Source: Reyranella massiliensis 521 (GTDB lineage: Bacteria > Pseudomonadota > Alphaproteobacteria > Reyranellales > Reyranellaceae). Taken from it: 55,662 nt of DNA. Made by a program: the position numbers and the translations under genes. Under the pieces are notes generated by a model. That model was not told the origin of the DNA and searched no databases. It saw nothing but the letters and a program-made list of their open reading frames with translations. Shown in pieces: positions 27,698-35,894 of the stretch (position 1 is its first letter; each line of letters opens with the position of its first letter). The stretch is taken from NCBI GenBank assembly GCA_945862125.1, contig CAMAYC010000017.1:1-55662 (forward strand), given 5' to 3'.

Positions 27698-28678
27698 ATG
27701 ACCAACCTCGCTGAAGCCGATCGCGTCGAAATCCACATCCTGGTCGACAACGCGGTCGATGGCCTCTCCTCGACTCCGCTCAACGTCGAGAACGAATGGG
27801 CCTTCGCCACGCGGCGGGGCCTGCGCGCCTCGTCGGACCGCTGCCTCTGCTGCGGCGTCCATGGCCTCTCCTGCCTGGTCACCGTCCAGCGCGGCGACGT
27901 GCGCCACACGCTGCTGTTCGACAGCGGCCCCGAGGAATACGCCTTCGAGCGCAACACGACGCGGCTCGGCGTCGATCTCGGCCGGGTCGAGGGCATCGTG
28001 CTCTCGCATGGCCACTGGGATCACGCCGGTGCCATGAAGCTGGCGCTGCAGCGCATCCGGGCCGGCAACGGCGGCCGTGCCGTGCCCTTCCATGTCCATC
28101 CGGGCATGTTCCATCAGCGCGGCATGAAGCTGCCCGACGGCAGCGTGCGGCAAATGGACGACGTGCCGTCTGCCAGCGATCTTGCCGGGCTCGGCGCCGA
28201 GATTGTCTCGACCACCGAACCGCAGCGGCTGCTCGACGGCCTGTTTCATGTCAGCGGCGAGATCCCGCGGGTCACGCCCTTCGAGCGCGGCCTGCCGGGC
28301 CAGGTGCGACGCACCGCGCCCGATGCGTCGTGGGAGAGCGACGAACTGCTGATGGACGAGCGCTGGATCGCCGTCGCCGTAAAGGGCAAGGGCCTGGTGG
28401 TGCTGAGCGCCTGCTCGCACGCCGGCATCGTGAACGTGCTGAGCCACGCACGGGCGAGCTTCCCCGGCGTGAAGCTGCATGCGGTACTGGGCGGGCTGCA
28501 TCTCTCGGGAACGAACGAGAAGATCATCCCAGAAACGATCGCGGCACTGAAAGGCTTCGACCTGGCCCAGATCGGCGCCGGCCACTGCACGGGCTGGCGC
28601 GCCATGGCGGCGCTGGGCGAGGCGTTCGGCGACGAGGTGCTCGCGCCCTCCGCCGTCGGGAAGCGCTACTGGTTCTGA
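27698..28678 (+). CDS. MBL fold metallo-hydrolase
   Basis: 326 residues with the metal-binding motif SHGHWDHAG at 103-111, plus later ligands in SACSHAGIVN and GGLHLSG, and a terminal GHCTGW. The arrangement matches the subgroup annotated as dihydropteridine/ribofuranosylaminobenzene phosphate synthase-like beta-lactamase-fold proteins. A Cys-rich CLCCGVHGLSC segment (about 49-59) is notable. Cytoplasmic hydrolase, substrate unknown. It stands alone, 55 bp before a small ORF on the same strand. Confidence 0.88.
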   Translation: MTNLAEADRVEIHILVDNAVDGLSSTPLNVENEWAFATRRGLRASSDRCLCCGVHGLSCLVTVQRGDVRHTLLFDSGPEEYAFERNTTRLGVDLGRVEGIVLSHGHWDHAGAMKLALQRIRAGNGGRAVPFHVHPGMFHQRGMKLPDGSVRQMDDVPSASDLAGLGAEIVSTTEPQRLLDGLFHVSGEIPRVTPFERGLPGQVRRTAPDASWESDELLMDERWIAVAVKGKGLVVLSACSHAGIVNVLSHARASFPGVKLHAVLGGLHLSGTNEKIIPETIAALKGFDLAQIGAGHCTGWRAMAALGEAFGDEVLAPSAVGKRYWF

Positions 28679-28732
28679 AGCGCACGCCTACGGATCCTGT
28701 TCAAGTCAGGCCGTCGCGAGGTATCGTACGCC

Positions 28733-29008
28733 ATGACCAACGATCCAAAGTCTCCCACCGCACCGCACGACCTCGCCACCGCCCTCGCTGCTTCGCTGAA
28801 GGCGATCGACGACGACTACACCGAGGAGATGCGCGAGCTGCGCGCGCTGTTCGAGGAAGCCAGGACCGAGGCTGGGAAGGACGAGCCCGACGGCCAGAAA
28901 CTGAAGGCGCTGCTGTCCGACGCCAACGAAATGGCCCGCACCTTCGCCACCCTCGATCCGGCCTGGCAGGCCGTGCAGCGCGTCGCCCGGCTGTTCGGAA
29001 TCCTCTAG
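28733..29008 (+). CDS. Small acidic helical hypothetical protein
   Basis: 91 residues, charged and helical (YTEEMRELRALFEEARTEAG suggests a coiled coil). No domain is recognised and no signal or membrane segment is visible. Codon use matches neighbouring genes, which supports it as real. It sits between the MBL hydrolase and the molybdenum hydroxylase operon. Confidence 0.6.
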   Translation: MTNDPKSPTAPHDLATALAASLKAIDDDYTEEMRELRALFEEARTEAGKDEPDGQKLKALLSDANEMARTFATLDPAWQAVQRVARLFGIL

Positions 29009-29089
29009 CGACGGCGCCCTCGTCCGCCCTGCGGGATTTTTTGGCGGTTTTGGCCGCATTTTGGCGTGCCGGGGGTGCCATATGGCCAA

Positions 29090-29095
29090 TATAAT
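29090..29095 (+). promoter_or_regulatory. TATAAT-like -10 element upstream of the molybdenum hydroxylase operon
   Basis: A consensus TATAAT lies 75 bp before ATG 29170 in an AT-richer patch. The 10-bp palindrome GCCATATGGC (29077-29086) overlaps the spacer region and could be an operator. No good -35 element is visible at the usual distance. Confidence 0.35.
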
Positions 29096-29169
29096 GAAAA
29101 GCTGTGACCCAAAGAGATCCGGGCCAACGGACAATCCGGGGACCGAAACGCGAGCGGGATGGACCAGAA

Positions 29170-30042
29170 ATGAACGATATCAGCTATAGCTCACCCAAGA
29201 CCCTTGATGAGGCGGTCAGCGCCATGGTCGCGGCCAAGGGGGCCGCACGTATCCTGGCCGGCGGCACGGACCTCCTGGTCCAGTTGCGGGCCGGCTTCGT
29301 GAAGCCCGGCAGCATCATCGTCGATATCAAGAAGATCGCCGAGATGACGAGCATCGAGGACAAGGGTGGAGGCGCCTTCAAGGTGGGCGCCGCCGTCACC
29401 GGCATGCAGCTCCACGACCATCCGACCTTCAAGAAGGCCTGGCCCGGCGTGCTCGAGGCCATCAACCTGATCGGCTCCAAGCAGATCCAGGGCCGCGCCT
29501 CGGCCGGCGGCAATCTCTGCAACGCCTCGCCGGCCGCCGACAGCGTGCCGGCGCTGGTTGCCGCGGGCGCCATCGTCACCGTGCAGGGCCCCAAGGGCCG
29601 GCGCGAGGTGCCCGTCGAGAAGATCCCGGCCGGTCCCGGCCGCTTGACGCTCGAACCCGGCGAGATCGTGGTGAGCTTCACCCTGCCGGCGCGCCCGGCG
29701 GGTTCGTCCGACGCCTACCTGCGACTGATCCCGCGCACCGAGATGGACATCGCCGTCGTCGGCTGCGGCGTCAGCCTCACCATGAAGGGCGGCACCTGCA
29801 CCGCCGCCCGCGTCGGCCTCGGCGCCGTGGCGCCGACCGTGCTGCTGGTCGAAGCCGCCGCCAAGGCGCTGATCGGCACCAAGCTCGATGCCGCGGCGCT
29901 GGAAGCCGCCGCCGCCGCCTGCCGCGCCGTCTGCAAGCCGATCGACGACAAGCGCGGCACCATCGTCTACCGCACCAAGATCGCCGGCGTGCTGCTCAAG
30001 CGCGCCACCGCCATCGCCGCCGAACGCGCCGCCAAGAACTGA
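29170..30042 (+). CDS. Xanthine dehydrogenase family FAD-binding subunit (CoxM-like)
   Basis: 290 residues. The FAD-binding motifs are AARILAGGTDLLVQLRAGF near residues 23-41 and RASAGGNLCNASPAADSVPAL near residue 112. This medium subunit takes electrons from the 2Fe-2S subunit to FAD. First gene of a three-gene operon in the order M-S-L, with the small-subunit gene 14 bp downstream. Confidence 0.92.
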   Translation: MNDISYSSPKTLDEAVSAMVAAKGAARILAGGTDLLVQLRAGFVKPGSIIVDIKKIAEMTSIEDKGGGAFKVGAAVTGMQLHDHPTFKKAWPGVLEAINLIGSKQIQGRASAGGNLCNASPAADSVPALVAAGAIVTVQGPKGRREVPVEKIPAGPGRLTLEPGEIVVSFTLPARPAGSSDAYLRLIPRTEMDIAVVGCGVSLTMKGGTCTAARVGLGAVAPTVLLVEAAAKALIGTKLDAAALEAAAAACRAVCKPIDDKRGTIVYRTKIAGVLLKRATAIAAERAAKN

Positions 30043-30056
30043 GAGAGATAGAGATC

Positions 30057-30539
30057 ATGTCGAAACTCCACGTCACCACCACCATCAACGGCGAGCCGAC
30101 CGAGTTCCTGTGCGAGCCGACGCAGGCCGTCCTCGACGTGCTGCGCGACCAGCTCGGCCTCACCGGCACCAAGGAAGGCTGCGGCTCGGGCGACTGCGGT
30201 GCCTGCACCATCATGCTCGACGGCCGCATGGTCTGTTCCTGCCTGGTGCTCGGCGCCGAAGCCGAGGGCAAGAAGATCGAGACCATCGAGGGCATGGCCC
30301 AGGGCGATCATCTTCATGCCCTGCAGAAGAAGTTCATCGAGTTCGCGGCGCTTCAGTGCGGCATCTGCACGCCGGGCTTCCTGATGGCCTCCAAGGCGCT
30401 GCTCGAGCGCAACAACAACCCGACCGAGACCGAGGTCCGTTACTGGCTGGCCGGTAACCTCTGCCGCTGCACCGGCTACGACAAGATCGTCCGTGCGGTC
30501 ATGGATGTGGCCGCCGACATGAGGGGAGCCGCCCGATGA
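30057..30539 (+). CDS. (2Fe-2S)-binding subunit of molybdenum hydroxylase (CoxS-like)
   Basis: 160 residues. The N-terminal plant-ferredoxin cluster is GCGSGDCGACTIMLDG plus a distal CSC, and the C-terminal four-helix cluster is QCGICTPGF plus CRCTGY. Both 2Fe-2S sites are complete. It relays electrons from the molybdopterin site to FAD. It overlaps the large-subunit gene by 4 bp (ATGA). Confidence 0.94.
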   Translation: MSKLHVTTTINGEPTEFLCEPTQAVLDVLRDQLGLTGTKEGCGSGDCGACTIMLDGRMVCSCLVLGAEAEGKKIETIEGMAQGDHLHALQKKFIEFAALQCGICTPGFLMASKALLERNNNPTETEVRYWLAGNLCRCTGYDKIVRAVMDVAADMRGAAR

Positions 30540-32815
30540 GCAAGCAGAAATACAAGTGGGTCGGCACGCGTCCCGACCGTCCCGACGGCGCCGACAAGGT
30601 GACGGGCCGCGCCCGCTTCGGCGCCGACTTCAACATGCCCGGCCAGCTGGTCGGCAAGGTGCTGCGCAGCCCGCACGCCCACGCCATCATCAAGTCGATC
30701 GACACCTCGGCCGCGGAAAAGCTGCCGGGCGTGAAGGCCGTGGTGACAGCCAAGGACTTCCCCGAGCAACCCAACCTGATCGTCCCGACCGGCGAGATGC
30801 AGGTCAATCTGCGCGACATCACGCGTAATGTGATGGCGCGCGAGAAGGCGCTCTACGAGAGCCATCCCGTCGCCGCCGTCGCCGCCACCACCGACGCCAT
30901 CGCCAACGCAGCGCTTGCCCTGATCAAGGTCGAGTACCAGGTGCTGCCGCACGTGATCGACGTCGCCGAGGCGATGAAGGATGGCGCGCCGCTGCTGCAC
31001 GACCATCTCATCACCGAGGGCGTGAAGCCGGTGCCGACCAAGCCGTCGAACATCGCCAAGCGCATCGACAATGTGAAGGGCGACACCGACGCCGGCTTCA
31101 AGCAGGCCGAGATCGTGGTCGAGCGCGACTACACCACCCAGCCGGTGCACCAGGGCTACATCGAGCCGCATGCCTGCCTCGCCAGCATGGCCGAGGACGG
31201 CCAGGTGCAGATCTGGTCGACGACGCAGGGACATTTCCAGGTGCGCGGCTTCTGCAGCCGGCTCCTCAACATCGAGACCTCGCAGATCCGCGTGACGCCG
31301 ACCGAGATCGGCGGCGGCTTCGGCGGCAAGACCGTGGTCTACCTCGAGCCCGTCGCCGTGATGCTGTCGAAGAAGTCCGGCAAGCCGGTGAAGATGGTGA
31401 TGAGCCGCGACGAGGTCTTCCGCGCCTCCGGCCCGGCGCCGGGCGGCACCGTCCACGTCAAGATCGGCGCCAAGAAGGACGGCACGATCGTGGCCGCCGA
31501 ATGCACCATCGCGCTGCAGGCCGGCGCCTTCCCGGGCTCGCCCGTGGGCCCGGCGTGCTGGACCAGCTTCGCCTGCTACGACATCCCCAACATCAAGGTC
31601 GTGGGCTACGACGTGGTGAGCAATCGCCCGAAGGTCGCGGCCTACCGCGCGCCCGGCGCGCCGATCTCAGCGTGGGGCGTCGAATCCACCATGGACATCC
31701 TGGCGCAGGAACTGCGCATGGACCCGATCGACCTCCGCCTCAAGAACGCCGCCAGCAAGGGCACCAAGACCAGCTACGGTCCGGTGTTCGACACCATCGG
31801 CTTCGTCGAGACGCTGCAAGCGGCCAAGAACTCCGAGCACTACAAGAGCAAGCCCAAGCCGGGCATGGCGCGCGGCGTGGCGGCTGGCTTCTGGTTCAAC
31901 GTCGGCGCCGATTCGAGCGCGGCGGCGCACGTGGCCGAGGACGGCACCGTCACCATCATCTCGGGCAATCCCGACATCGGCGGCTCACGCGCCTCGCTCG
32001 CCCTGATGGCGGCCGAGGAGCTCGGCGTCGACTACGACAAGGTGCGGCCGGTGATCGCCGACACCAGCTCGATCGGCTTCAACTTCGTCACCGGCGGCAG
32101 CCGCGTCACCTTCGCCACCGGTCTCGCGGTGGTGAATTCGGTGCGCGACCTGATCCGCGAGTGCAAGGTGCGCGCCGCCAAGACCTGGGGCGTCGATCCC
32201 GACGGCGTGATCTGGGAGAACGGCTGCGCCAAGCCTGCCGGCAGCAACGTCGGCGAGTTCGAGCCGCTGTCGCTCGCCCAGCTCGCCGCGACCGCCGGCA
32301 AGACCGGCGGCCCGATCAACGGCCACAACCAGCTCAACGCCCAGGGCGCAGGCCCCGGCTTCGGCGTCCACATCGTCGACCTCAAGGTCGATCGCGACAC
32401 CGGCATCGTCGAGATCGGCCGCTACACCGCGCTGCAGGACGTCGGCACCGCGATCCACCCGAGCTACGTCGAGGGCCAGATGCAGGGCGGCGCCGTGCAG
32501 GGCATCGGCTGGGCGCTGAACGAGGAGTACATCTACAGCACCAAGGGCAAGCTCGATAACGCGGGCTTCCTCGACTACCGCATGCCGGTCGCCTCCGACC
32601 TGCCGATGATCGAGACCATCATCGTCGAGGTCGCCAACCCGCATCATCCCTATGGCGTGCGTGGCGTCGGCGAAGTGCCGATCGTGCCGCCGCTCGCCAC
32701 CGTGGGCAACGCCATCGCGCGCGCCACCGGTGTGCGCATGACCGACCTGCCGATGTCGCCGCCGCGCGTGAGCGCGGCGCTCGATGCCGCCACGCCGCTG
32801 ATGGCGGCTGAATAG
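30536..32815 (+). CDS. Xanthine dehydrogenase family molybdopterin-binding subunit (large subunit)
   Basis: 759 residues. GGGFGGKT is the Mo-pterin contact. The active-site loop is AYRAPGAP (from residue 369), as in nicotinate/4-hydroxybenzoyl-CoA-type enzymes rather than CO dehydrogenase. The catalytic glutamate is in GVRGVGEVPIVPP. With the two upstream subunits it forms a complete cytoplasmic hydroxylase. The substrate is probably an aromatic or N-heterocyclic compound; not determined. Confidence 0.92.
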   Translation: MSKQKYKWVGTRPDRPDGADKVTGRARFGADFNMPGQLVGKVLRSPHAHAIIKSIDTSAAEKLPGVKAVVTAKDFPEQPNLIVPTGEMQVNLRDITRNVMAREKALYESHPVAAVAATTDAIANAALALIKVEYQVLPHVIDVAEAMKDGAPLLHDHLITEGVKPVPTKPSNIAKRIDNVKGDTDAGFKQAEIVVERDYTTQPVHQGYIEPHACLASMAEDGQVQIWSTTQGHFQVRGFCSRLLNIETSQIRVTPTEIGGGFGGKTVVYLEPVAVMLSKKSGKPVKMVMSRDEVFRASGPAPGGTVHVKIGAKKDGTIVAAECTIALQAGAFPGSPVGPACWTSFACYDIPNIKVVGYDVVSNRPKVAAYRAPGAPISAWGVESTMDILAQELRMDPIDLRLKNAASKGTKTSYGPVFDTIGFVETLQAAKNSEHYKSKPKPGMARGVAAGFWFNVGADSSAAAHVAEDGTVTIISGNPDIGGSRASLALMAAEELGVDYDKVRPVIADTSSIGFNFVTGGSRVTFATGLAVVNSVRDLIRECKVRAAKTWGVDPDGVIWENGCAKPAGSNVGEFEPLSLAQLAATAGKTGGPINGHNQLNAQGAGPGFGVHIVDLKVDRDTGIVEIGRYTALQDVGTAIHPSYVEGQMQGGAVQGIGWALNEEYIYSTKGKLDNAGFLDYRMPVASDLPMIETIIVEVANPHHPYGVRGVGEVPIVPPLATVGNAIARATGVRMTDLPMSPPRVSAALDAATPLMAAE

Positions 32816-32840
32816 TCCTACCCGCTATTGGACGGGAAAT

Positions 32841-32873
32841 GTCGGCCCGGCTGGGCAACCAGTCCGGGCCGAC
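32841..32873 (+). terminator. Hairpin after the molybdenum hydroxylase operon
   Basis: 10-bp perfect arms GTCGGCCCGG (32841-32850) and CCGGGCCGAC (32864-32873) start 25 bp after the large-subunit stop and are followed by TTGCGTTT. A plausible intrinsic terminator. Confidence 0.6.
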
Positions 32874-32888
32874 TTGCGTTTAGGCTCC

Positions 32889-33050
32889 ATGACCAAATCC
32901 CCCCCACGCGACAAGAAGAGCAGCGACAAGCAGCACCAGGCGGCTTTGCGGGTCTCGACCCAGCAGATCGCCAAGGACGCAGTCCGCGGCGGCCCCAAGA
33001 CCGAGAAAAAGAACAAGCGTCCCGGTGCCGGTCGCGCGCAGAAGGGCTAG
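32889..33050 (+). CDS. Small basic hypothetical protein
   Basis: A 53-residue ORF starting at ATG 32889. It is rich in Lys, Arg and Gln (MTKSPPRDKKSSDKQHQ, ending KRPGAGRAQKG). Codons end in G/C as in neighbouring genes, and a terminator hairpin follows its stop by 7 bp, which supports it as a real transcription unit. Possibly a nucleic-acid-binding peptide; no family recognised. Confidence 0.55.
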   Translation: MTKSPPRDKKSSDKQHQAALRVSTQQIAKDAVRGGPKTEKKNKRPGAGRAQKG

Positions 33051-33057
33051 ACGCGAA

Positions 33058-33087
33058 AAGGCCCGCGCCGGGAACCGAGCGGGCCTT
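33058..33087. terminator. Bidirectional terminator hairpin
   Basis: Arms AAGGCCCGC and GCGGGCCTT. On the minus strand the stem is followed by TTTTCGCG, so it can end transcription coming from the orphan gene at 33273. It is part of an imperfect direct repeat with 35402-35485. Confidence 0.65.
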
Positions 33088-33143
33088 CAGTTCGTGTCAG
33101 CGTCCCGCTGGTGATTACCGCAGCGGGGCTGCGTTTAACATCG
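33058..33143. repeat. Imperfect direct repeat, left copy (low-GC island boundary)
   Basis: It contains the terminator hairpin, the conserved GGGCCTTCAGTT and a GATTAcCGCAGCgGGgCTGCG segment. The right copy at 35402-35485 is similar but diverged. Together they bracket the lower-GC segment. Confidence 0.55.
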
Positions 33144-33272
33144 TACCCAACGGCACGACGTGCGCGATGGGTCATCTCCCAGGATTAGCTTGAACGCCAA
33201 CCGGCACTCTTTCATGACTACAATGGATCTCATCACCGACCGGATCAGCGAACAACGCTTCCCAATTGACCG
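33144..33272. other. Short AT-richer spacer at the left island edge
   Basis: Nothing coding is supported. Base composition drops here relative to upstream DNA. Confidence 0.4.
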
Positions 33273-34814
33273 CTAGCCAAAAGTTATTTTTCCAGTCACA
33301 GCCAAGTGCTTGCCGTCAACAATCGGTATTTTGCCATCCAGTTCGCCTTTGGCGGGGATCGAGGTTCCCGGGAATTTCGCAGGCAATTTGGCTAGCTCCT
33401 TAGTCCAACGCGCGCCAATGATGTCACCAACTAGGAACAGGAAGCTAAGGATCGCGGAGAGAATGATACTAATCACTTGATCGAGTGGCCAACCCAACCC
33501 CTTGAAATCAACATGAAGCCACATCGGCCGCGTTCCGGCCGACATCATCAGCGTGTCGCCGCCTTTAACATAGAATTTCGTTTTAAGCCGTGCCTCTGGT
33601 TTCGGTATCAGACTCGCAGAAACTCCGAACCAAGGCGTCGCCCCACAGCAGGTATCAGCTCGCGCACGTGCGAAAGCGGCCCCACCAGCATCGACGTCAA
33701 CATGAAGTTCGTCACCCGCAAAGGCTAGCTTTGGATTCCGAACGTAGTAGCTGAGCCCCCATTCCCACTCGATAAAGCCGAACTCCTTGCCGTGATCGCC
33801 GCTCGAATCTTGAAAATTGAGAGCGGCATTGGCTGCTTGCTGAAACAGATTGAGTGTAAGGAATGCGAACAACCACTTGTCTGGAAGGTTTGCTCGCATA
33901 TTGAATAGTTTTGCTTGAACAGCCCCAGCAAGGCGGTCGTTAACTCTCTTTTGTATCGAGGCGATCTCTTCGTCGAGATGATCTTTGACCTCTTGGTAAG
34001 TAGGAATGCGAGTTGTCAACGAGGCTGCGACCGTCATGGCTTTAGCCGTAACAACGACGAAGTTCTCCATAACCTGAACGTTGAAATCGCCGAGGCCGAA
34101 CCCCTGAATGATTTTAACCACGGAAGGCAGGTCAATGACCTGAACGAAATTGGATATCCGGTTTGCTATGGTGACGTTAATCAAGTGCTTGATGAGGTCC
34201 ATGACTTCATAGCATGTCGGATCGCCGACAGCCTTAGCATGGCGCCGCTCAAGTTTTTGAAGGTCCCGTTCCAATCTCTCTGGGTCTTCGACCTCCCCTT
34301 TGATCGGCGTAAATCGAAGATCCCGGTTGGCATCGATCTCGACCCTTGCCAGCACACTGAAGGCGTAAGTCAGGATCACCGGCTTGATCATTCCTTCGAC
34401 TTTGAGTGACAGCGATATCTTCGGCACTCTAATTTTCAGATTGGCTTCAGGCGCATCTAGGAGTCGGCGCATGGCCTGAAGCTTGCGGGCAGCGAATACG
34501 GGCGGAAGCAATAGAAGTTGGCGACGAGATTCCTGCTTTGCCTCGGCGATCGGGGCGAGATCTATAGTCGCTGCGTTCGGGATATCGTAACCGAACTCGA
34601 GTCTTAAATCGGGATACTCGCCCTGCCCTCGATAAACACTACTTGGGGAGGCGTAATCGATCTTGTGATGTGCCGTGAGGAAATTGTTGAAGAGATTTTC
34701 GTGGGCCCCGACTGCAAGATCGAAAGGCCCGATCTCTGACGGATTCTGCTTCTTTGACTGTTCCAGTCTTTTGTGATCGTCGGCTAGTTGGTCCAGGACT
34801 TTCTTGAGCTTCAT
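33273..34814 (-). CDS. Orphan protein of 513 residues in a low-GC segment
   Basis: Start ATG 34814 (MKLKKVLDQLADDHKRLEQ) has a GGGGAG ribosome binding site; an in-frame ATG at 34835 is less likely. I do not recognise the family. The protein has an N-terminal charged helix, repeated beta-type stretches (ISLSLKVEGMIKPVILTY; FNVQVMENFVVVTAKAMTVA), a central helical part and one strongly hydrophobic segment near residue 445 (VISIILSAILSFLFLVGDII). No signal peptide is visible. Codon use is mixed and AT-richer than all neighbours, which points to recent acquisition. A lipid-binding or membrane-associated role is a loose guess from the alternating pattern. Confidence 0.7.
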   Translation of the reverse strand: MKLKKVLDQLADDHKRLEQSKKQNPSEIGPFDLAVGAHENLFNNFLTAHHKIDYASPSSVYRGQGEYPDLRLEFGYDIPNAATIDLAPIAEAKQESRRQLLLLPPVFAARKLQAMRRLLDAPEANLKIRVPKISLSLKVEGMIKPVILTYAFSVLARVEIDANRDLRFTPIKGEVEDPERLERDLQKLERRHAKAVGDPTCYEVMDLIKHLINVTIANRISNFVQVIDLPSVVKIIQGFGLGDFNVQVMENFVVVTAKAMTVAASLTTRIPTYQEVKDHLDEEIASIQKRVNDRLAGAVQAKLFNMRANLPDKWLFAFLTLNLFQQAANAALNFQDSSGDHGKEFGFIEWEWGLSYYVRNPKLAFAGDELHVDVDAGGAAFARARADTCCGATPWFGVSASLIPKPEARLKTKFYVKGGDTLMMSAGTRPMWLHVDFKGLGWPLDQVISIILSAILSFLFLVGDIIGARWTKELAKLPAKFPGTSIPAKGELDGKIPIVDGKHLAVTGKITFG

Positions 34815-35223
34815 GTCTCCCCCCTTAGTTGTCATCTTCGCCTTACCCCAGCCAATTCATCAGCGTTTGGCCTCACGCAAGCGCGGCCCACGGCAAAACT
34901 TCACCGTCGGACACGCACTAGTGTTTGAGTAAGTCGGCCTGCGCGACTTCGAAAAGAACGCGGGCGAAAATGTATGCGCCTCCCCACCTCGTAGCGCCAT
35001 GTGTTCGGCTCTCTTGCCGGCAATCATCTTCAACGACACTCCAAGTCTCAAATGTTAGTGGCGATCCACGCGAATTCGCAAATGGCATACACGCATACCT
35101 TGAATACTATTCTCTGCCACACGCGAAACGCTTTTCTTTGTGTGCTACATGAACAACCAAACCTAAGGGCCTTGCCAGCATGAGAGTAGACATGCTGCGG
35201 GGTTGGTGGACTAATCGGCGGAC
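34815..35223. other. About 400 bp of lower-GC DNA without a supported gene
   Basis: Upstream region of the orphan gene. Only short reading frames without ribosome binding sites occur. It should contain the orphan's promoter. GC-rich codon bias resumes at about 35220. Confidence 0.5.
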
Positions 35224-35383
35224 ATGCTCGTCGCCAGCAAGGGTCCCGGCGACTTCTGCATCTCCTGCCCCCAAAGAGGTGACCCGCGAGGTCGACACCC
35301 GGTGCATCACCGAGAACCGGCCGGCGCTGTCGCGCTGGCACCCGGACCACAAGGAGCCGTTCGAGCGGTTCCTGAAGGGCTAG
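35224..35383 (+). pseudogene. Frameshifted small gene (about 52 residues if repaired)
   Basis: From ATG 35224 the frame MLVASKGPGDFCISC has G/C-ending codons. After the C5 run at 35268-35272 the good coding frame shifts, continuing as KEVTREVDTRCITENRPALS and ending HKEPFERFLKG. Removing one C would join both into one uniform small protein with several cysteines. It is either a pseudogene, a sequencing error or a programmed slip. A terminator follows 18 bp after the stop. Confidence 0.5.
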
Positions 35384-35401
35384 CCGATTCCGGACAAGCA
35401 A

Positions 35402-35431
35402 AAGGCCCGCCCGGGAAACCGGGCGGGCCTT
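35402..35431. terminator. Bidirectional terminator between the small gene and cspA
   Basis: Perfect 13-bp arms AAGGCCCGCCCGG and CCGGGCGGGCCTT around a GAAA loop. On the minus strand the stem is followed by TTTTGC, so it ends the CspA transcript; on the plus strand TTCAGTTTTAT follows. Confidence 0.8.
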
Positions 35432-35485
35432 CAGTTTTATCTCCCGATCCTGCCGGAGATTATCGCAGCAGGACTGCGCTCATCG
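35402..35485. repeat. Imperfect direct repeat, right copy
   Basis: Shares the hairpin, GGGCCTTCAGTT and a GATTAtCGCAGCaGGaCTGCG segment with 33058-33143. Here it forms the 3' untranslated region of the cspA gene, which suggests the left copy is a displaced cspA-type tail. Confidence 0.5.
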
Positions 35486-35493
35486 GCGCTATT

Positions 35494-35697
35494 TCAGACC
35501 GCCTTCAGATTAACGGCAGCCTCGCGGCCGCGCTCGCTGGCCACTTCGTAGCTGATCTTCTGGCCCTCGTTGAGACCATTGAGGCCGGCGCGCTCAACAG
35601 CGCTGATGTGGACGAACACGTCCTTCCCGCCGCCGTCCGGCTGGATAAACCCGAAACCCTTGGTGCCGTTGAACCATTTGACCGTGCCAGTAGCCAT
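35494..35697 (-). CDS. Cold shock protein (CspA family)
   Basis: 67 residues, a full cold-shock domain. The RNA-binding motifs RNP1 (KGFGFI) and RNP2 (VFVHIS) are intact, starting [20 protein letters not shown]. It binds single-stranded RNA/DNA as a chaperone. Its 5' untranslated region is long (to about 35890) and may carry cold-responsive structure. It is very similar to the second copy at 44832. Confidence 0.95.
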   Translation of the reverse strand: MATGTVKWFNGTKGFGFIQPDGGGKDVFVHISAVERAGLNGLNEGQKISYEVASERGREAAVNLKAV

Positions 35698-35894
35698 CGT
35701 CTGTGTCCCAGTTGTGCGAGCAAGCCGTTAGGAAGGCGGTGCGCTCGCGACAGCCGCCGGCAGATACGAGAAGGGAGCCGAAGTCGGGCGAACCTGTCAA
35801 GCCGACCCGGACTGTTGTCCGCCACGCCATCGCCACATTATGAAGTTGCTGCCGGTATCCTGAGCCCGCCCGAACGACCCTCAAGGAGTCTTCC

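Noticed and set aside
34925..35152. Short frames in the upstream half of the low-GC island
   Set aside because: No start context or coding bias; treated as intergenic.
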